This document shows, piece after piece, positions 54,486 through 62,395 of a stretch of DNA of 64,000 bases. The notes under the pieces were generated by a model, which saw nothing but the letters and a program-made list of their open reading frames with translations, did not search any database and was not told the DNA's origin. The stretch spans positions 1 through 64,000 of the forward strand of contig RYFE02000007.1 of the NCBI GenBank assembly GCA_004138175.2, given 5' to 3'. Positions within the stretch are counted from its first letter, which is position 1, and each line of letters opens with the position of its first letter. This DNA is from Chloroflexales bacterium ZM16-3. Its GTDB lineage: Bacteria; Chloroflexota; Chloroflexia; Chloroflexales; Chloroflexaceae. The translations under genes and the position numbers were made by a program.

Positions 54486-55626
54486 CGTCGTCCTGCGGGC
54501 GGGCGGGCTGTGGGGCGGCGTAGCGGCGCACCGGGCCAGACTCGCGGACATACTCGTGGATGGTGGCGGCCTGGCCGAGGACGATCACGCGGTGGCGGTC
54601 CAGGGGCCGCAGCACGCGGGCGGCGCCGTAGCGGGCCGACTCGAGCACGCCGGTTTTACCGGCCAGGACAACCAGCCGCCCGCCGGGCCGCATCACGCGG
54701 GCGATCTCGGCGAGCACCTCGCGGTAGAGGCCGGGGATCAGCGACTCGTCGGCGATCTGCTTGCCGAAGGGCAGGTTGACGGCGACCTTATCGACTTCGC
54801 CGTCATCGAGGGGCAGCTTGCGGGCGTCCCATCGGCTCAGGCTGATCTCGCCGCGCGCGCCGCGCAGGTTCGTCTGCATGGCCGACAGCGCCTCGCCGTT
54901 GATGTCGCCACCGTGGATCTCGGCGAAGGGGCCGGCGGCAGCCCGCTCTAGCAGGAGGGTGCCCGCGCCGGCCATCGGGTCGAGGAAGACATCGCCCGCC
55001 GAGGGGTAGGTGAGCTGGACCATAGCGGCGGCCAGGGCCGGGCGCAGCGAGGCGGGCAGGTGCTTGATCTTCTCGCGCTGGCGCATGCTGGCGTCCGAGA
55101 GGCGCACCGCGCAGATCAGCTCGCTCTCGACAAGGGTGGCCCAGATCTCGATGTCGGAGTCATCCTCGACCGGCAGCCAGCGGCCGGGCCAGCCATCGCG
55201 CACGGCGTCGGCCACGGCGCGGCCCACATCACGGCGCATAAACCGGTGCGTGCCCACGGTGCGGGCGATCACCCGGAAGGTGCCATTCTGCTTATGGCTG
55301 TTGGTGGCCTTGCGCCATGCGTTCAGGGCGTCCTGCACCATCTCCGAGCCGCGCACGGCGGCGTGGATCTGGCGCAGGCCACGGTCATCGTAGGCGATCT
55401 TGAAACCGCGAGCGGCGATGGCGAAGACATCCTCGCTGGTCCGCAGCTTGAGCAGGGGCCGCGGCCCGCCCTTATGGTCGATCAGCACAATGTCGTCGCG
55501 GCCGGGCACGGCCTTCAGGCCGAGCAGGCGCGGCCCCGGGCGCTCGCTGTCGCCGGAGATGGAGGTCTCAACCTCGCGCCAGGCGAGCTGGCCGAGGCCG
55601 GGGATGGTCTGGAGTGCGTAAAGCAT
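54463..55626 (-). CDS. THUMP-domain RNA methyltransferase
   Basis: A 387-residue SAM-dependent RNA methyltransferase of the UPF0020/Trm14-RlmL type. The N-terminal part (residues 1-170) carries a THUMP-like domain (IHAAVRGSEMVQDALNAWRKATNSHKQNGTFRVIARTVGTHRFMRRDVGRAVADAV). The C-terminal Rossmann domain has AGDVFLDPMAGAGTLLLERA, HGGDINGEALSAMQTN and the catalytic NLPFGKQ motif of N2-guanine methyltransferases. Likely target is tRNA or 23S rRNA guanosine, by family. The C-terminus is a short acidic, Asp-rich tail. Confidence 0.9.
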   Translation of the reverse strand: MLYALQTIPGLGQLAWREVETSISGDSERPGPRLLGLKAVPGRDDIVLIDHKGGPRPLLKLRTSEDVFAIAARGFKIAYDDRGLRQIHAAVRGSEMVQDALNAWRKATNSHKQNGTFRVIARTVGTHRFMRRDVGRAVADAVRDGWPGRWLPVEDDSDIEIWATLVESELICAVRLSDASMRQREKIKHLPASLRPALAAAMVQLTYPSAGDVFLDPMAGAGTLLLERAAAGPFAEIHGGDINGEALSAMQTNLRGARGEISLSRWDARKLPLDDGEVDKVAVNLPFGKQIADESLIPGLYREVLAEIARVMRPGGRLVVLAGKTGVLESARYGAARVLRPLDRHRVIVLGQAATIHEYVRESGPVRRYAAPQPARPQDDDDDDFPA

Positions 55627-55680
55627 GATCTCTTGGGAGGGATGTGGGAGGGTTTACCTCTCCCACATCTCTCCCCTCTC
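55627..55680. repeat. GGGAGAGG inverted repeat between the methyltransferase and M20 genes
   Basis: GGGAGGGATGTGGGAGGG on one side and CCTCTCCCACATCTCTCCC on the other form a long imperfect hairpin that fills the gap after the M20 stop. Same type as the GAGAGG palindrome at 37587. Confidence 0.75.
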
Positions 55681-56763
55681 CTAGCCGACGAAGTCGGCGA
55701 TAATCTCGTAAAGGGTAGACAAGCTGGCGATATCCACCCACTCCTCATCGGAGTGCAGTCCGGCTCCGAGTGGGCCGATGCAGATGGCGGGGATGCCAGC
55801 GTGGGTGTAGTAGCGGGCGTCGGTGGAGAAGTGCTCGCGGTAGAAGCGGGCTGGGGCGCCGGTGCGGGCAGCCACCACGCCGGCCAGGCGCTGCACCTCG
55901 GGGTGGTCGGGGTCGGTACACAGCCCGCCGCCCGAGCGATCCACCATCGCCTCGGCACCGGGGAAGCACTCGCGGATCGCCGCGATGATCGACTCGGGGC
56001 TATCACTGGCGATGTAGCGACAGTCGAAGGTGAGCGTGGCCGAGCTGGGGATCTGGTTACGCGAGCCGGCACCGACATGGATAACCGTGGGCGAGACGGT
56101 CGTCCGCCACTCCTCGCTGGAGGGCGGCGGGTAGCGCCGCGCCAGATCGGCCAGCCCGGCGGTCATCGGGTAGACCGGGTTGACGCCCGCCCAGGGGCGA
56201 GAGCCGTGGGCAGGCTGGCCGGGGATGTCCAGCTTGACCCATATGGCGCCCTTGTGCTCATAGAGCACGCCGAGGTCGGTGGGTTCTAGGCAGAGCATGA
56301 ACCCGCAGCGCCAGCCCTCCTCTAGCAGGCGTCTGGTGCCGTGTACCCCGCCGATCTCCTCGTCGGCCACAAACTGGAAGCCCACGTCGGGGCGCTCGGG
56401 GCGGGCGGCCAGATCTTTGAGCAGGCGCAGCATCACCGCCACGCTGCCCTTCATGTCCTGCGAGCCGCGCGCATAGATCCGTCCGTCGCGCACCTCAGGG
56501 GTGAACTGGGCGGGACGCCCAACCACCACATCAACATGGCCGTTGAGCATCAGGGCGGGAGAGCGGGTCTCGCGCAGGGTTGCCACGATCGCCGGCTTGC
56601 CGCCGGACTCCGAGCGCTCGACGAAGATGCCGGGGATGGCTGAGAGGTAGGCGGCGATATAGTCGATCACCGAGGCCAGGTTCTCTGGCCGGTCAGCGAT
56701 CGACTCAATACGGACAAGGTCACAAGTGAGCTTGGTCAGCTCTTCGCGCAGCTCCTCGCTCAT
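55681..56763 (-). CDS. M20-family peptidase/deacylase (ArgE/DapE-like)
   Basis: A 360-residue zinc enzyme. ALMLNGHVDVVVG, YARGSQDMKGSVAVML and FVADEEIGGVHGTR carry the ligands and catalytic Glu, CLEPTD holds a further ligand, and GIPAICIGPLGAGLHSDEEWVDI has the C-terminal His. Related enzymes cleave N-acyl amino acids such as acetylornithine or succinyl-diaminopimelate; the substrate here is not determined. The ATG at 56763 has AGGAG 9 to 10 bases upstream; an in-frame start at 56808 has not. It is unrelated in detail to the other M20 gene at 41.6 kb. Confidence 0.92.
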   Translation of the reverse strand: MSEELREELTKLTCDLVRIESIADRPENLASVIDYIAAYLSAIPGIFVERSESGGKPAIVATLRETRSPALMLNGHVDVVVGRPAQFTPEVRDGRIYARGSQDMKGSVAVMLRLLKDLAARPERPDVGFQFVADEEIGGVHGTRRLLEEGWRCGFMLCLEPTDLGVLYEHKGAIWVKLDIPGQPAHGSRPWAGVNPVYPMTAGLADLARRYPPPSSEEWRTTVSPTVIHVGAGSRNQIPSSATLTFDCRYIASDSPESIIAAIRECFPGAEAMVDRSGGGLCTDPDHPEVQRLAGVVAARTGAPARFYREHFSTDARYYTHAGIPAICIGPLGAGLHSDEEWVDIASLSTLYEIIADFVG

Positions 56764-56938
56764 AGAGGGTTCTCCTGAATCGTGTGTGTGCTCTCTGTAG
56801 TCTACCACACGACACAGGAGGTGGTTTTGGGGGCTACCCTATAGCACTGAGCAGCATGCTTGAGCCACTGAGGCACTGAACCTGGTGGCTCGCTGCGCTC
56901 GCGTCTTCCTGTGACAGGCTCAACCCTTCTGTCCGCCG

Positions 56939-57541
56939 CTATAGCAGGAGTCTTACCAGAAAGTAGCCTGTCAGCAGCAGCAGGTTCAAGACCACGACCA
57001 GCCAGTAGGCCACCTGGTACGCGGGCTTGCGGTTCTTGTGGCGGTAGTACCACTGGGCGACCAAGGCACCTGGCCAGCCGCCGAGCAGCTCCAGCATGTG
57101 GAGGGTGAACTCAGGCGTGCGTCGCTCCCTCCGGGCACCGGGTGCGAGCCGCTCGTTGCGCACCGCGATGGCCTTATCGGCCCCATAGGCCCTGAACGTG
57201 AATCCGCTGACGACGGCATATACCACAAACGGCAAGGCCGTGGAGTGCGTCGCCAAGATCTCCGCCGCAAGCCCGAGAAAGAAGATGCTAGCGAGGATCG
57301 CGGGGAGGATCGGCATCGTGACTGGGTCGCGGTCGAAGCGGACAGCGACCGCGCGTGGGCGCTGCTGGCTGTCGTAGCCGAGTACGTAGGTGAGATCGGC
57401 ATTCTGCGGCGGGCATCGCAGCCCGTCGGGGAGGGCGCTGATATGCACGAAGACATCCTTGCCGCCCTCGGCGGGGGTGATGAACCCGAAGCCCTTGTCT
57501 TCCTTCCAAGCCGTGATCTTGCCCCTGTGCTGCGATGTCAT
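56939..57541 (-). CDS. cold-shock domain-DUF1294 membrane protein
   Basis: A 200-residue protein. Residues 1-65 are a cold-shock domain (GKITAWKEDKGFGFITPAEGGKDVFVHISAL carries both RNP-like motifs); the rest has four membrane helices with the DUF1294 signature (TFRAYGADKAIAVR... RRTPEFTLHMLELLGGWPGALVAQWYYRHKNRKPAYQVAYW). The fusion is known in bacteria, and its function is unknown; it could bind RNA at the membrane. The ATG at 57541 is chosen because GGAG lies 9 bases upstream; the frame opens at a GTG at 57556. Confidence 0.9.
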   Translation of the reverse strand: MTSQHRGKITAWKEDKGFGFITPAEGGKDVFVHISALPDGLRCPPQNADLTYVLGYDSQQRPRAVAVRFDRDPVTMPILPAILASIFFLGLAAEILATHSTALPFVVYAVVSGFTFRAYGADKAIAVRNERLAPGARRERRTPEFTLHMLELLGGWPGALVAQWYYRHKNRKPAYQVAYWLVVVLNLLLLTGYFLVRLLL

Positions 57542-57573
57542 CGTGTTGTGCTCCACCCACAGCGCCCGCCTGC

Positions 57574-58083
57574 TTACGTGCTGGGCGTATACGCCTCATT
57601 CACCAGTTCATCCACCTCCCCCTGGATCTGCTCGGGAGTCTCGGTTGGCGCGTAGCGCCGCAGCACGATCCCCTCGCGGTCCACCAGGAACTTGGTGAAA
57701 TTCCACTTGATCGCCTCGCTGCCGAGGAAGCCCTTCTGCTGGCGCTTGAGGAAGGTGAACAGCGGGTGGGTGCCCGCGCCGTTAACCCCGATCTTGGCGA
57801 AGATGGGGAAGCTGACGTCATAGTTTTGGCTACAGAACTGCCCGATCTGCTCTTCGTCGCTCAGCTCTTGGGCGAAGTCGTTACTAGGGAAGCCCAGCAC
57901 TACCAGGCCGCGATCCTTATAGCGCCGGTAGAGCGCTTCCAGGCCCGCGTACTGCGGGCTCAGCCCACAGAGGCTGGCCACGTTTACGATCAGCAGCACC
58001 TTGCCACGGTAGGCGGCGAGTGGCTGCGCCGTTCCATCCAGCAGCGTTGCCTCAAAATTATGGCTATACAAGGATTGTTCCAT
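57574..58083 (-). CDS. glutathione peroxidase family protein
   Basis: A 169-residue thioredoxin-fold peroxidase. The catalytic Cys is in VNVASLCGLSPQYAGLEALY; GFPSNDFAQELSDEEQIGQFC (second conserved motif) and IKWNFTKFLVDREG (third, with Trp and Asn of the tetrad) are present. A Cys, not selenocysteine, occupies the active site. Such enzymes usually reduce lipid hydroperoxides with thioredoxin. AGGAG lies 8 bases before the ATG. It stands alone, without a regulator. Confidence 0.93.
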   Translation of the reverse strand: MEQSLYSHNFEATLLDGTAQPLAAYRGKVLLIVNVASLCGLSPQYAGLEALYRRYKDRGLVVLGFPSNDFAQELSDEEQIGQFCSQNYDVSFPIFAKIGVNGAGTHPLFTFLKRQQKGFLGSEAIKWNFTKFLVDREGIVLRRYAPTETPEQIQGEVDELVNEAYTPST

Positions 58084-58191
58084 CTAAGTTGCTCCTACCT
58101 CTGATTGAGATCTACCTACGTATATAGCATACCAGAATCGCCCTATTTGCACCAACATTAGCCAGGGATCAGGTTGAGTAGGGACACGGGG

Positions 58192-58236
58192 ACGCTTCGC
58201 TTTGCTCAGCGTGACAGGGCGAGTTTTGCGGTACTG
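58192..58236 (+). mobile_element. decayed right half of the 114-bp element
   Basis: CGCTTCGCTTTGCTCAGCGTGACAGG followed by GCGGTACTGC resembles the right half of the 114-bp element with many changes and one deletion. Target repeats are not visible. It overlaps the area just before the DUF2330 stop. Confidence 0.55.
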
Positions 58237-59253
58237 CTATGATTCGGGGTCGGGGGAGATCGCCCGCAGGCGTCGACGGATGGCTAGGGCCAGCATAAAG
58301 GAGACCGGCGAGAATGCTGCCAGGCAGAGAAAGATCCCCATGATGGCGTAGCGCTCGGCGAAGGAGATATCTTGGTAGACGGTGACGATCTCGCGGTAGG
58401 GCTCGTCGCTCGCCGCCTGGCCGATCACAAAGTCGGCGGTGAGGCTGGCCGGGTCGAGCTCGGCGGAGCGCATGCGGGTGAGGTAGGGAGCCCCGGCCAG
58501 CAGATCTGCCAAGTCGCCGCTTGGCGCAGGAGCGAGGCTGTCAAGCGGGCCAGCGAAGGTAGTCGTCAGGGCCGACACCTCGCTGCGGTGGTCGCCGAGC
58601 ACAAACAGCTCCACGCCGACCGGGCGGTCGGACAGAGAGCCGAGGCGCATGGGGTAGACGAGGGAGTCCGCCTCGTAGCTGATGCGCAGGGGCGACAGCG
58701 CGCCCTCGCGGTCGCCCGCGCTGCGCTTCACCGCCACAAACTTCCAGCCCTCACGCACGTAGGCGGCCAGGATGAGATCGGCGGCGGCAGGCAGCGTGTA
58801 GCCGTTCTGGCCGAGCCACGCCTGGAGCGCCTGCGGGTCGGCGGCGTCGAGGCTGGCCACCGCGAAGCCGCCGAGGATCTGCTGGCTCAGAACAGACACG
58901 CCGGGCGGGGGCGCGCCCGCGCCGACGGTGTCGTCCTCGCGCACGCGCCAGACATAGCGATCCTTCTGCTCGACGAGGGGCCGGGTCGCGTCGATCAGGT
59001 AGGGGAACAGCTCGTCGCCGCCAGCGGGCTGATCGACCGTGGGCGTCGCCGGGACGGGGAAGATCACAGCGGCGTTCGGGTTGGCCTCGCTCAGGTCAAC
59101 CGTAGTGATCAGCTGTTGGCGGGGGCCGTCGACGATCAGCAGGGCGCGCTCGAAGGTGATCCGCGCCTCTAGGGGGATGCCGCAGGCGCGGGCCGCGCTG
59201 GGCAGCATAACTGCCAGGATCGCCAATAGCACCATCACATAGGGGCGAAGCAT
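58237..59253 (-). CDS. DUF2330-domain membrane protein
   Basis: A 338-residue protein with a signal-like helix at the N-terminus (MLRPYVMVLLAILAVMLPSAARACG), an extracytoplasmic DUF2330-type domain (ARITFERALLIVDGPRQQLITTVDLSEANPNAAVIFPVPATPTVD, SPLRISYEADSLVYPMRLG) and a C-terminal membrane helix with a basic end (GIFLCLAAFSPVSFMLALAIRRRLRA). Function is unknown. The ATG at 59253 is chosen as the first Met of the signal peptide, but it lies inside the arm of a 24-bp hairpin that could hide it in the transcript. The alternative start at 59316 would read through that hairpin. Confidence 0.75.
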   Translation of the reverse strand: MLRPYVMVLLAILAVMLPSAARACGIPLEARITFERALLIVDGPRQQLITTVDLSEANPNAAVIFPVPATPTVDQPAGGDELFPYLIDATRPLVEQKDRYVWRVREDDTVGAGAPPPGVSVLSQQILGGFAVASLDAADPQALQAWLGQNGYTLPAAADLILAAYVREGWKFVAVKRSAGDREGALSPLRISYEADSLVYPMRLGSLSDRPVGVELFVLGDHRSEVSALTTTFAGPLDSLAPAPSGDLADLLAGAPYLTRMRSAELDPASLTADFVIGQAASDEPYREIVTVYQDISFAERYAIMGIFLCLAAFSPVSFMLALAIRRRLRAISPDPES

Positions 59254-59295
59254 GTGGCGTTGGCATTTCGCGCCAACGCCACATGCTTCGCCCCT
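59241..59295. repeat. 24-bp hairpin covering the DUF2330 start codon
   Basis: AGGGGCGAAGCATGTGGCGT... (59241-59264) pairs perfectly with its inverse (59272-59295) around a 7-base loop. Its ends TAGGGGCG and CGCCCCTA match the GTAGGG palindrome family. The DUF2330 start codon (complement of 59251-59253) is base-paired in it. Confidence 0.85.
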
Positions 59296-59306
59296 ACCCC
59301 GATTCG

Positions 59307-59693
59307 TCACCGGCATAGATCGTCCTCGCAGGCATCGACACGCCCGCCGAGGAGGTAGCGGTTGCGGGCCACAAAGGCATAGATCGGGCGGGCCAGCGCC
59401 ATGGCACCGGGAAGACGCATGATCTCGCCGAGCCCACGCAGCGCGGGCAGGCGCAGCAGCGTCTCGCGCACCGCCTCGGCCCCCCGATGCAGTGTGCCAT
59501 CGGGCGCAACCATGTGCAGCTCACGCCGGGCGTCCTCGGGGCGCACCTGCGGGAAGCGGGCGCGGGCCGCGTCGCTGTTCATGTCGAGCAGTTCGATCCG
59601 ACCGTCGTCGTTATAGTCGGCCAGTATCGCTACCTGGCCGACGCAGATGCGGCATTTTCCATCGTAGAGCACTGTATAGCGTGGTACTGTCAT
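59307..59693 (-). CDS. DCC-family thiol-disulfide oxidoreductase (DUF393)
   Basis: A 128-residue protein with the DCC signature VLYDGKCRICVGQ (CxxC in a thioredoxin-like fold) and LPALRGLGEIMRLPGAMALARPIYAFVARNR. The family is predicted to handle thiols; no confirmed function. It lies on the same strand as the DUF2330 gene, with 53 bases between, so they may form a pair. The ATG at 59693 is the first Met and has GAAGG immediately before it, so the start is not certain. Confidence 0.88.
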   Translation of the reverse strand: MTVPRYTVLYDGKCRICVGQVAILADYNDDGRIELLDMNSDAARARFPQVRPEDARRELHMVAPDGTLHRGAEAVRETLLRLPALRGLGEIMRLPGAMALARPIYAFVARNRYLLGGRVDACEDDLCR

Positions 59694-60020
59694 CCTTCAG
59701 TCATCCGCTGTAAGGCTGCCGTAATATACGCAGCTTGTTCGTTTCAGGTCACTATCAGTACTATAACATTACAGCGCATCCCGTGCCAGGGGTCGCGTTT
59801 CCCATCAGTATGGATCGGCATATGGCAGCGACGAGGCCCGCGCTCGTCGATCTACGTCCCGCCAGCCCAGGCGGGGCGGGCCTTATTGTCTCCGCAATCT
59901 GGCCGGGGGGAAAGGAGGATACGCCGCACCCTACCTATGCGGGCAATCAGACAACTGCTCTCTATGACGGCGCAGATCGCTGCGCCCCAACCTCAACCAG
60001 ATGTGATATGGAGTACCACC
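59694..60020 (+). other. 327-base intergenic leader
   Basis: Between the divergent DCC gene and the secreted protein. It holds a GC-rich hairpin (CCCGCC...GGCGGG near 59860) and GCGCAG/CTGCGC (near 59970) that could fold, but no riboswitch type was recognised. An open frame runs through from 59487, but it lies antisense to the DCC gene and is not supported. GGAG before 60021 marks the true start. Confidence 0.5.
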
Positions 60021-61349
60021 ATGACTCGCAAGAACGGTAAGACCTTTGTCGCCCTGGGGCTGTCCGTAGCTCTCGCTACAGTGCTCGGCCTCTTCGCCTA
60101 CCGCTCGTCGGCGGCGAATGCCGGGGCGTTGATGTATGTCCAGGGGCCAACCACCACCACCTGCCAGCAGACGAGTATCACGATGCCTGCGGGCTACCAG
60201 GGCTCAAACTTTGGGCTGGAGCTCCAGCAGTTCTGGCCGAATGAGCCGGTCTCGATCTCGTTCACCTTCCCGGATGGTCGCGTGCTCAGCCCGGTGGTTA
60301 CCAGTATCAACGACCTTAATTCGCTCCAGAACCTGGTGACAACCTTCTCGTTCAACGGGGTGCCGATCCCGATCAATGGCCTGGATGGCGTGATCGACAT
60401 GCCAGCCAACTTCCCCTGGATCAGTTTCACCGACGCGGGCGGCGACTATTACTTCCCCTTCACGGTGACCAACAAGTGGCCCTATGGCTGCTACACCTTC
60501 ACCGCCCTGGGCCTCCAGAGCAACCGCCAGGTCGCGGCCAGCTTCGCCGTCATCCCGCAGGTTGGCCAGGCGCCGAACCCCGGCCAGGCAATTCTGACTA
60601 TTGAGGATAACACCACCGGCGACCCGAGCAGCCAGCAGGGTGCCCTGGTGAACATCTTCGGGCGTGGATTCGTCGCCCAGGAGCTGATCTCGATCTGGAT
60701 CACTGCGCCGGACGGGGTGGTCTTCTCCTTCCCCTACCAGCCTACCACCAGCGACATCGGCTCGTTCTCGGTGCCCTTCGAGTTTAATGCCAATCACCCA
60801 ACTGGCTTCTACGCCTTCACCGCGCTGGGCAACACCAGCGGCTACCAGGTGATCTCTCGCTTCAACCTGACCTCGCGGGCCTCGCCGCTCAGCGGCTGGG
60901 CGCAGCTGCGGGTGGCCTACCCGGCCTCGCGCAATGGTGCTCAGGGGACGACCTTCTTTGAGGTGCAGGGCAAGCGCTTCAACCCCTACGAGCGGATCGA
61001 CATCTGGATGACCTTGCCAGACAACGCGGTGCGCGGGCTACCCTCGCAGTACGCCGACGCCAACGGCGAGTTCTTCGCCGACCTCCACCTGGACGAGCGG
61101 CTGCCCACCGGCGAGTACGACTTCACCGCCAAGGGGGCCGACAGCGGTTTCCTGACGATCTCTACGCTCAGCCTCAGCTCGGGCGGGCCGAATGTGCCCA
61201 TCCCCGGCCCCGGCGAGACAGTGAATACCATTCCGGCCCCCCAGGTGACGGAGAGCAACAGCTCGCTCTACACCGGGAGCAACCAGACCCTCGGGGCACC
61301 CACCGAGCTGATCCCGATCTTCGATAGCCCGTCCGACCCGATCTTCTAG
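60021..61349 (+). CDS. secreted repeat protein
   Basis: A 442-residue protein with a signal peptide (TFVALGLSVALATVLGLFAYRSSA) and three similar, beta-rich domains. Each has a fingerprint of the type FGLELQQFWPNEPVSISFTFPDGRV, FGRGFVAQELISIWITAPDGVV and FEVQGKRFNPYERIDIWMTLPDNAV, ending in (T/S)G.Y.F.A.G, as in ...GCYTFTALG, ...TGFYAFTALG and ...TGEYDFTAKG. They look like Ig-like surface modules. No catalytic motif and no membrane anchor are seen; the C-terminus is a Pro/Ser-rich tail. The ATG at 60021 has GGAG 7 bases upstream. Its TAG stop starts the G-rich array at 61349. Confidence 0.8.
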   Translation: MTRKNGKTFVALGLSVALATVLGLFAYRSSAANAGALMYVQGPTTTTCQQTSITMPAGYQGSNFGLELQQFWPNEPVSISFTFPDGRVLSPVVTSINDLNSLQNLVTTFSFNGVPIPINGLDGVIDMPANFPWISFTDAGGDYYFPFTVTNKWPYGCYTFTALGLQSNRQVAASFAVIPQVGQAPNPGQAILTIEDNTTGDPSSQQGALVNIFGRGFVAQELISIWITAPDGVVFSFPYQPTTSDIGSFSVPFEFNANHPTGFYAFTALGNTSGYQVISRFNLTSRASPLSGWAQLRVAYPASRNGAQGTTFFEVQGKRFNPYERIDIWMTLPDNAVRGLPSQYADANGEFFADLHLDERLPTGEYDFTAKGADSGFLTISTLSLSSGGPNVPIPGPGETVNTIPAPQVTESNSSLYTGSNQTLGAPTELIPIFDSPSDPIF

Positions 61350-61503
61350 GCTGGGGGCTGGGGATAGGGGATAGGGGATAGGGGTTGGGGGTTAGATCTC
61401 AGCTCCGAATATCCCGAATACAGAGATGCGTGAAGCCCGCTTCGTATTTCGAAGCGGGCTTCGGCGTTCCTCCTAGCCCCCGACCCGCAACCCCCAACCC
61501 CCA
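61349..61503. repeat. GGGGATA/GGGGGTT array, inverted arms
   Basis: G-rich units GGGGATA and GGGGGTT (61349-61392) on the plus strand face inverted CCCCAAC units (about 61476-61503) across a terminator hairpin. Six or more G-runs give strong G-quadruplex potential. The stop codon of the secreted protein gene is its first three bases. Confidence 0.85.
61432..61462 (+). terminator. terminator hairpin after the secreted repeat gene
   Basis: A perfect 13-bp stem (GAAGCCCGCTTCG, 61432-61444, and its inverse at 61450-61462) with loop TATTT, inside the array spacer. Only a short T content follows. Confidence 0.7.
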
Positions 61504-61515
61504 GCATACATATCA

Positions 61516-61544
61516 TTGACAAATCGATCATCGTGGTTTATGCT
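61516..61544 (+). promoter_or_regulatory. promoter of the TrmB-type regulator
   Basis: A perfect TTGACA (61516-61521), a 17-base spacer and TATGCT (61539-61544) lie about 39 bases ahead of the start codon. Confidence 0.85.
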
Positions 61545-61550
61545 GACAAC

Positions 61551-61572
61551 AGTAGTTCGGAAGCAAACTACT
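61551..61572 (+). promoter_or_regulatory. candidate operator of the TrmB-type regulator
   Basis: AGTAGTT-N8-AACTACT is a perfect 7-bp inverted repeat, at the predicted transcription start. An autoregulatory site for the adjacent regulator is likely. Confidence 0.6.
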
Positions 61573-61582
61573 AACGAAAACT

Positions 61583-62356
61583 ATGAACAAGCTGCTTGAA
61601 CAACTTACGGCCCTGGGGATGACTGAGTACGAGGCGAAGGTCTACCTATCGCTACTTAGCGAGAACCCTGCCACTGGCTACCAGGTCAGCAAGACATCAG
61701 GCGTGCCGCGCTCGATGGTCTACGAGGCGCTGGGGCGGCTGGAGGCGCGCGGTGCGGTGCTGAAGTCGCTTGAGGAGAAGGCCACGCTCTACCAGCCGGT
61801 GCCTCCGGCCATGCTTCTGGATCGCTATGAGCGTGAGGCCCGCGAGCGTGCGGCGGGACTGCGCGCGGCGTTGCTGCCGCTCTACAATCAGGAAGAAACG
61901 GGCAGGCTCTGGAACTTCAGCGGGCGTCGCGAGGCCCTGGCCTATGCCGCTGACCTGATCGATATGGCGAAGACTGAGCTGATGCTGGTGCTCACCGACG
62001 CTGATGTGAGCGCCCTGTACCATCGCCTAGAGGCCACCCACGCCCGTGGCGTCAGTCTGGGGGTCATCCTCACTGGCGACATGCCCTTCGATCTCGGCCA
62101 GGTGGTGCGCCACCCTAAGCGCGAGACGGAGCTTCACCGCATGAAGGAGACCCTGATCGTCGTCTCCGATGAGTCGGAATTCCTGATCTCTAGCGGACAC
62201 CAGATTACCACCGCCACTGTCACCACCAACGTCAACATGGTACTGCTCGCCCGCCAGTTTATCTGGATGGAACTGTTCGCCCAGCGGATCTTCGCCCGCC
62301 TCGGCGACGACCTCATCCAAAAGCTCGACCCTGAGGATCAGCAGGTGCTGTATTAG
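61583..62356 (+). CDS. TrmB-family transcriptional regulator
   Basis: A 257-residue regulator. The N-terminal winged helix reads LGMTEYEAKVYLSLLSENPATGYQVSKTSGVPRSMVYEALGRLEARGAVLKS, followed by a coiled coil (MLLDRYEREARERAAGLRAALL) and a C-terminal phospholipase D-like effector domain (RREALAYAADLIDMAKTELMLVLTD, THARGVSLGVIL). TrmB homologues often sense sugars or other small ligands. The next gene is a metal-transporting ATPase, 39 bases downstream, so metal control is possible, although no clear Cys/His metal site is visible. Promoter and operator lie upstream. Confidence 0.88.
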   Translation: MNKLLEQLTALGMTEYEAKVYLSLLSENPATGYQVSKTSGVPRSMVYEALGRLEARGAVLKSLEEKATLYQPVPPAMLLDRYEREARERAAGLRAALLPLYNQEETGRLWNFSGRREALAYAADLIDMAKTELMLVLTDADVSALYHRLEATHARGVSLGVILTGDMPFDLGQVVRHPKRETELHRMKETLIVVSDESEFLISSGHQITTATVTTNVNMVLLARQFIWMELFAQRIFARLGDDLIQKLDPEDQQVLY

Positions 62357-62360
62357 CGCC

Positions 62361-62380
62361 ATTGCAGATTGCAGATTGCC
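62361..62380 (+). repeat. short heptamer array before the P1B ATPase
   Basis: Two to three ATTGCAG units between the regulator stop and the ribosome site of the ATPase. No inverted arm is seen. Confidence 0.7.
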
Positions 62381-62395
62381 TTGAGGAGGTTATAT

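Noticed and set aside
59487-60020. Open frame continuing upstream of the secreted repeat protein
   Set aside because: It lies antisense to the DCC gene, has no signal peptide at its start, and the ATG at 60021 has a good ribosome site and a proper signal peptide.
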